From an uncultured Flavobacteriales bacterium (lineage in GTDB: Bacteria; Bacteroidota; Bacteroidia; Flavobacteriales; Crocinitomicaceae): a stretch of DNA of 45,915 bases. This document shows, one piece after another, positions 42,657-45,915 of this stretch. The first letter of the stretch is position 1; each line of letters starts with the position of its first letter. The translations under genes were made by a program, and so were the position numbers. A model generated the notes under the pieces. The model ran no database searches and was not told the DNA's origin. It worked only from the letters and a program-made list of their open reading frames with translations. The DNA is taken from the NCBI GenBank assembly GCA_946480815.1, contig CAMLLB010000029.1, positions 1 through 45,915 of the forward strand, written 5' to 3'.

Positions 42657-43883
42657 ATGCCCAAACTTTATTTCGATTCCAGGCGTTATGCAGATCTCCC
42701 ATTGCATTATGGGAAGGTTCCACCGTGGTTGGCGGAACGCATGCGTTTGCTGGGAGGCGCGATCATAGAATCAATCGTTCAGGAGTACGGAAAATCGGCT
42801 GTTTTGAGCCGTTTAAGTGATCCGTTCTGGTTCCAGGCTTTTGGTGCTGTGCTGGGAATGGATTGGCATTCATCCGGAATTACCACTTCGGTTATGGGGG
42901 CATTGAAGGGAGTAGTGAATTACCGTTCAAACGATCTGGGTATCTACATCGCCGGGGGAAAAGGGAAATATTCCAGGGAAACTCCGGCCGAATTACTTCG
43001 CTTTTCAAATAAAATTGGGCTGGATGGCAATGAATTGGTACGTTCCAGCAGGCTTACGGCCAAAGTAGATAACAACGCGATCCAGGACGGATTTCAGATC
43101 TATCTGCACAATTTTGTGGTTACAAATGAGGGAGAATGGACAGTAATCCAACAAGGAATGGACGATTCTACGGGAATGGCGCGCCGCTATCACTGGCATT
43201 CGGAAAGCGTTAAATCCTTTGTTGAAACACCGCACAGTTTTATCTATGGCAAAAATCAGGGAGAAATCCTTAACCTGACAGATAAAGACGCGGGTTCTGC
43301 AAAGTCCGGAATATTGGACCTTATTGCGGAGAAACCTTCTGTTATTATCCCGGAAGTCCAACGGCTCATTCTTCCTTCTCATCATGAACTGAGGGCGGAG
43401 GATGTCAATTTAAAGCGTTTGGGAAGTGTGTTGGCAGTAGCACACGACAAAGGGTTGCGGGATTTTGAATCGGTACTTTTATTGGAAGGTGTTGGTCCGA
43501 GAACCGTTCAATCTTTGGCTTTGGTAAGTGAGATCATTCACGGAACACCTTCGCGGTTTACTGATCCCGGCCGTTTTTCATTTGCTCACGGAGGTAAAGA
43601 CGGACATCCGTTTCCGGTACCCACACGTGTTTATGATGATACAATCCAACAACTTCAGACAGCGGTAGAAAAAGCAAAGATCGGTTTTGCGGATAAAAGT
43701 CAGGCAATTAAAAACCTGCACCTGGTGGCACAGATCGTGGAACAGCAATTTGTTCCGGATGAAGACCTGTTTGATAAAGCCATTGCGAAAGAACGGGCAG
43801 AATCTTATCGATACGGAGGAAGAACAGTTTTTGGAAAAGCTCAGCCACCCAAAGACGTCGGGCAGCTGAGTTTGTTTGAATAA
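42657..43883 (+). CDS. DUF763 domain-containing protein
   Basis: From the ATG at 42657 the protein is 408 aa; a TTG at 42651 would add two. It follows the DUF763 layout along its whole length: ADLPLHYGKVPPWLAERMRLLGG, SDPFWFQAFGAVLGMDWHSSGIT, GIYIAGGKGKYSRETP, then a His-rich and Asp-rich central part and a C-terminal helical region (PRTVQSLALVSEIIHGTPSRF resembles a helix-hairpin-helix). A nucleic-acid role is suggested by that region only. TAAATTTG stands 2 nt upstream of the ATG, which may be a promoter box for a leaderless mRNA. Confidence 0.88.
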   Translation: MPKLYFDSRRYADLPLHYGKVPPWLAERMRLLGGAIIESIVQEYGKSAVLSRLSDPFWFQAFGAVLGMDWHSSGITTSVMGALKGVVNYRSNDLGIYIAGGKGKYSRETPAELLRFSNKIGLDGNELVRSSRLTAKVDNNAIQDGFQIYLHNFVVTNEGEWTVIQQGMDDSTGMARRYHWHSESVKSFVETPHSFIYGKNQGEILNLTDKDAGSAKSGILDLIAEKPSVIIPEVQRLILPSHHELRAEDVNLKRLGSVLAVAHDKGLRDFESVLLLEGVGPRTVQSLALVSEIIHGTPSRFTDPGRFSFAHGGKDGHPFPVPTRVYDDTIQQLQTAVEKAKIGFADKSQAIKNLHLVAQIVEQQFVPDEDLFDKAIAKERAESYRYGGRTVFGKAQPPKDVGQLSLFE

Positions 43884-43891
43884 AACGATTA

Positions 43892-44038
43892 TTAATCCGG
43901 GCTCTTTTGTTCTGTATTTCTGATCGGAAGGCCTTTTTTCGGTTTGCGTTTATCGGTCTTTTTATCCGTTTCTTTCATCCCGGAAGGATTGTCCTGCTTC
44001 AATTGCTCTTCCTCATTTCTTTTTGTTTCTCGTGTCAT
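43892..44038 (-). CDS. Small highly charged hypothetical protein
   Basis: This 48-aa leftward frame starts MTRETKRNEEEQLKQDNPSG and is made mostly of Lys, Glu, Asp, Arg, Gln and Asn, with RKPKKGLPIRN near the end. It looks like the short disordered proteins common in Bacteroidota intergenic regions. I know no family function. It is convergent with DUF763. The frame is supported by a sensible ATG and by composition only. Confidence 0.6.
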   Translation of the reverse strand: MTRETKRNEEEQLKQDNPSGMKETDKKTDKRKPKKGLPIRNTEQKSPD

Positions 44039-44144
44039 ACTCCTGAGTTTAAATTAAACGATTAACCCATTGTGGAAGTGTTCCTCTAAGTTAAACCTTT
44101 GACTCCGCGTTTGAAAACGATTCGTGTTGTATTTTGTTAAGCGG

Positions 44145-44165
44145 ATTGCGAATTGCGAATTGCGA
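44145..44165 (+). repeat. Three tandem ATTGCGA heptamers
   Basis: Three perfect copies of ATTGCGA run from 44145 to 44165. They lie upstream of the DUF72 gene, about 115 nt before its ATG. Confidence 0.9.
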
Positions 44166-44187
44166 ATATTGAAACTTTAGCGAACAA

Positions 44188-44212
44188 GGTGACTGAGCGT
44201 AGTCGAAGTCAA
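44188..44212. repeat. REP-like GTGACTGAGCG...GTCGAAGTCA element
   Basis: TGACTGAGCGTAGTCGAAGT and its flanks form an imperfect palindrome of the type GGTGACTGAGCG-AGTCGAAGTC, which is, from memory, a frequent intergenic repeat in Bacteroidota genomes. A spurious frame through it gives a VTERSRSQ string. Confidence 0.55.
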
Positions 44213-44279
44213 CTCTTTGAACATGTTTTAATTAGAATTAGGAAACTTCCGTGCCCGTCTGTGGGAAAATATAATGATC

Positions 44280-45005
44280 ATGAAAAAAAATCAATACATC
44301 GGTTGTTCAGGGTATTACTACCCGGCGTGGAAGAAAAAATTCTATCCGGAAGGTTTACAACCTAAGAATTGGCTGGAATATTACAGTACGATTTTTAATA
44401 CCGTTGAATTGAACGGGACCTTCTATCGTACACCTAAATTATCAGACCTGGAAAAATATTATTTGGTTACCCCACCGGATTTCAGATTCTCCGTGAAAAT
44501 GAGCAAACAGATTACTCATATCCTGAAGTTGAAAGATGCAGGATCATTCATTGCGGAATTTCAATCATTAATTCGTCAGGGGTTGAAGGAGAAGCGCATC
44601 CATTTCCTCTTTCAATTGCCACCGTCATTCCATTATTCGGAAGAACATCTGGAACGCCTGCTTGAGGTTGTTCCGCACTTTCCCGAAAACGTGATCGAAT
44701 TCCGTCATATTTCCTGGTGGAATGAAATTGTCCGGCACAAACTGGCTGCCGCCAACCTGACTTTTTGCAATGTCGATTTCCCGGGAATGGAAACTTTTTT
44801 CATGCACACAAACAAGGTGTTTTATTTGAGATTACATGGAAACCCGGTTTTGTTCAAATCTGCCTACGAAATTGCCGACCTTCGAAAATTCTATACGGGA
44901 ATTCCCGAAGATTCTGTTGAAGTCTGTATTTACTTCAACAATACGTATTATGAAGCAGGCTATGAAAATGCCAGGCAGTTGCAGGAAATTGCGAGACGTA
45001 GTTAG
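44280..45005 (+). CDS. DUF72 domain-containing protein
   Basis: The ATG at 44280 gives 241 aa; an ATG at 44274 would add two. Family blocks are clear: QYIGCSGYYYPAWKKKFYPEG, WLEYYSTIFNTVELNGTFYRTP, FRFSVKMSKQITH, HFLFQLPPSFHYSEEHLERL, IEFRHISWWNE and FYLRLHGN, ending in VEVCIYFNNTYYEAGYENARQL. DUF72 proteins have a TIM-barrel-like fold and are often near DNA-repair or nuclease genes, but the activity is unknown. It stands alone here. Confidence 0.9.
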   Translation: MKKNQYIGCSGYYYPAWKKKFYPEGLQPKNWLEYYSTIFNTVELNGTFYRTPKLSDLEKYYLVTPPDFRFSVKMSKQITHILKLKDAGSFIAEFQSLIRQGLKEKRIHFLFQLPPSFHYSEEHLERLLEVVPHFPENVIEFRHISWWNEIVRHKLAAANLTFCNVDFPGMETFFMHTNKVFYLRLHGNPVLFKSAYEIADLRKFYTGIPEDSVEVCIYFNNTYYEAGYENARQLQEIARRS

Positions 45006-45061
45006 AAATAATTACATCACTTGCTTCGGGTGTACCGGAATTTTAACAATTGTAAAATTTA

Positions 45062-45088
45062 TGCAAATCCCTTTTGGGATTATGTAAA
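45062..45088 (+). promoter_or_regulatory. Bipartite motif copy E, upstream of the YtxH gene
   Basis: TGCAAA (45062-45067) and TGTAAA (45083-45088) at a 21-nt offset. The second box overlaps the left arm of a hairpin (AAACAGCT at 45086-45093 with AGCTGTTT at 45102-45109, then T-rich), which may be the DUF72 terminator. It heads leader candidate E. Confidence 0.6.
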
Positions 45089-45234
45089 CAGCTGCATCTA
45101 AAGCTGTTTATTTTTGATGTCATACTTAAAAGTATTCTAAATCATAGGTAGAAAATTTTAAGTCGTCCATGTGTGGTAGTGTGGGTTAAGTGTTAAAAGG
45201 GGGAGCTTGAGTTGAAGGTTAAACTCCCCCTTTT
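45089..45234 (+). ncRNA. Candidate small RNA or attenuated leader, copy E
   Basis: The stretch ends in GTGTGGGTTAAG and a perfect 11-bp hairpin, AAAAGGGGGAG (45195-45205) with CTCCCCCTTTT (45224-45234). GTGGTAGTGTGGGTT resembles copy D. A first hairpin lies near 45086-45109. No coding frame with family character is seen in it. The YtxH start is about 165-230 nt further on, depending on the start used. Confidence 0.55.
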
Positions 45235-45461
45235 AGTATTTGTAAAAATCAAAATCCAAGAAGGTAAATGCGCCACACACGGAAACAGGTGAGTAGGTGA
45301 GATTTATGTAATAAACGGATGTTATTCTGTAACAATTTTTGGTGTTCAAAAGTGCATCTTTAACGGGAAGAAGTGAATATTCATTAGAAAAGTTAATCAT
45401 GGACCCGAAATTGAAATTAGCAGGACACATCTTAAGATTCATCATCGATAAATCCCTAAAT
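45235..45461. other. Leader region before the second YtxH gene
   Basis: This stretch lies between the hairpin of candidate E and the preferred YtxH start. It contains an in-frame ATG at 45399 that would extend YtxH by 21 residues with a hydrophobic tract. No separate gene or repeat is visible. Confidence 0.45.
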
Positions 45462-45701
45462 ATGAAAACAGGAGAAAACAAAACAACGGGAGGATCACCT
45501 CGTCCCGTTTCGAAAGTAGTAGGAACTTTAGCTGCAGGAGCAGCAGTAGGTTTAGCGGCTGGCATTTTACTTGCACCCGCCAAAGGAAAGAAAACCCGGG
45601 CAAAGCTGATGGAAGAAGCAAAGGGCCTGAAAGACCAATTGAAGAAAAAAGCCAATGAATTTGCAAATCCGAAGGTTGCCAAAAAAATAAACGGGGCGTA
45701 A
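45462..45701 (+). CDS. YtxH-domain small membrane protein, second copy
   Basis: From the ATG at 45462 the product is 79 aa: MKTGENKTTGGSPRPVSKVV, a Gly/Ala membrane segment (GTLAAGAAVGLAAGILLAPAK) and a Lys-rich helical tail. The start matches the MKTEG of its paralogue at 42327; an in-frame ATG at 45399 would add 21 residues. The family is linked to general stress in Gram-positive bacteria. Motif copy E and hairpin E lie upstream. A terminator follows. Confidence 0.85.
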   Translation: MKTGENKTTGGSPRPVSKVVGTLAAGAAVGLAAGILLAPAKGKKTRAKLMEEAKGLKDQLKKKANEFANPKVAKKINGA

Positions 45702-45721
45702 AATTTACGCACTTCATGTTG

Positions 45722-45749
45722 GCACGGGTATCTTACTCGTGCTTTTTTT
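45722..45749. terminator. Intrinsic terminator between YtxH and cinA-like gene
   Basis: GCACGGGTA (45722-45730) pairs with TACTCGTGC (45734-45742) around TCT with one G-T pair, followed by T7. It resembles the hairpin at 39348 (GCACGAGT core). The T run overlaps the stop of the leftward gene. Confidence 0.85.
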
Positions 45750-45915
45750 ATTTAATCAATTTCAAAATAATTCCGTACAACTCAGCGGTTGCTTTCGTTT
45801 TAATCTCCAAAGGAGTTCCGCGAAATACTTTCCTGAAATCGTGCGTTTTTTTCCGATACCGGACCGCATAAAAGACTGTTCCAACGGGTTTTTCAGTAGT
45901 TTCACTTCCATCTGC
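45748..45915 (-). CDS. CinA C-terminal domain, 3' end of gene only
   Basis: The leftward frame enters from the window edge and ends at 45748, giving the last 55 residues: ADGSETTEKPVGTVFYAVRY then RGTPLEIKTKATAELYGIIL. GSETTEKPVGTV matches the conserved GGSEEKPVGTV block of CinA/nicotinamide-nucleotide amidase proteins, which recycle NMN. The start and most of the domain lie beyond the window. Whether this is a full CinA or a stand-alone amidase cannot be told. Confidence 0.8.
   Translation of the reverse strand, partial: ADGSETTEKPVGTVFYAVRYRKKTHDFRKVFRGTPLEIKTKATAELYGIILKLIK

Noticed and set aside
44153..44365. 70-aa frame containing VTERSRSQ
   Set aside because: It reads through the heptamer repeat and REP-like element and into the DUF72 gene; VTERSRSQ is the usual artefact of translating that repeat.

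Overview
This window looks like chromosome of a Bacteroidota bacterium, probably Flavobacteriales or a relative (taxon inferred). The evidence is: four exported proteins with C-terminal type IX secretion (T9SS) sorting domains of the YPNP type, a TonB-dependent receptor with a carboxypeptidase-regulatory N-terminal domain, few Shine-Dalgarno sites, Bacteroidota-style promoters (TTTG / TAnnTTTG), and small stress-protein families common in environmental Bacteroidota. No phage, transposase, rRNA or CRISPR is visible.

Layout. 1-350: the 3' part of tRNA-Arg(TCT), a terminator and a 56-aa DUF1328 gene. 0.7-7.2 kb: two large T9SS-secreted proteins flanking a MarR/membrane-protein pair. 7.5-8.6 kb: an R-body-type locus (RebB plus a 110-aa partner) and a cysteine-rich lipoprotein. 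8.7-14 kb: an esterase, then a translationally coupled operon of a sorbosone-dehydrogenase-like lipoprotein, a cytochrome c and a TonB receptor. 14-21.3 kb: an orphan protein with a polymorphic-toxin/contractile-injection-type N-terminal motif, HD hydrolase, flavoprotein disulfide reductase, acyl-CoA dehydrogenase, VOC protein, Crp/Fnr regulator, T9SS esterase and an outer-membrane barrel. 22-30.1 kb: a second putative R-body-associated protein, then a cyanophycin module (stand-alone cyanophycinase, CphA, second cyanophycinase, isoaspartyl peptidase) with DUF2383 and DUF4142 helical-bundle genes inside it. 30.1-34.9 kb: a MITE-like element, then Ku, LigD and an amino-acid permease. 34.9-45.9 kb: a YflT-like protein, a T9SS protein, two lmo0937-family micro-proteins, two AraC-type regulators, a Rieske/FAD oxidoreductase, DUF892, two YtxH proteins, DUF763, DUF72 and the 3' end of a cinA-like gene.

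The most interesting signal is intergenic. Five sites carry the same bipartite motif, TGYAAA then TGTAAR at an exact 21-nt offset, upstream of a Crp regulator, cyanophycinase, cyanophycin synthetase, DUF892 and a YtxH gene. In three copies, plus a fourth with a diverged promoter, a stretch of roughly 100-150 nt follows and ends in a GGTTA-type box and a G-rich/C-rich hairpin with a T tail, before the downstream ORF. This looks like an undescribed family of small RNAs or attenuated leaders tied to a stress/storage regulon. Cyanophycin storage, DNA end joining, ferritin-like stress proteins and R-body genes together suggest a stationary-phase or stress-survival region. That integration is inference. 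All functional calls come from reading the translations; no database search was possible.
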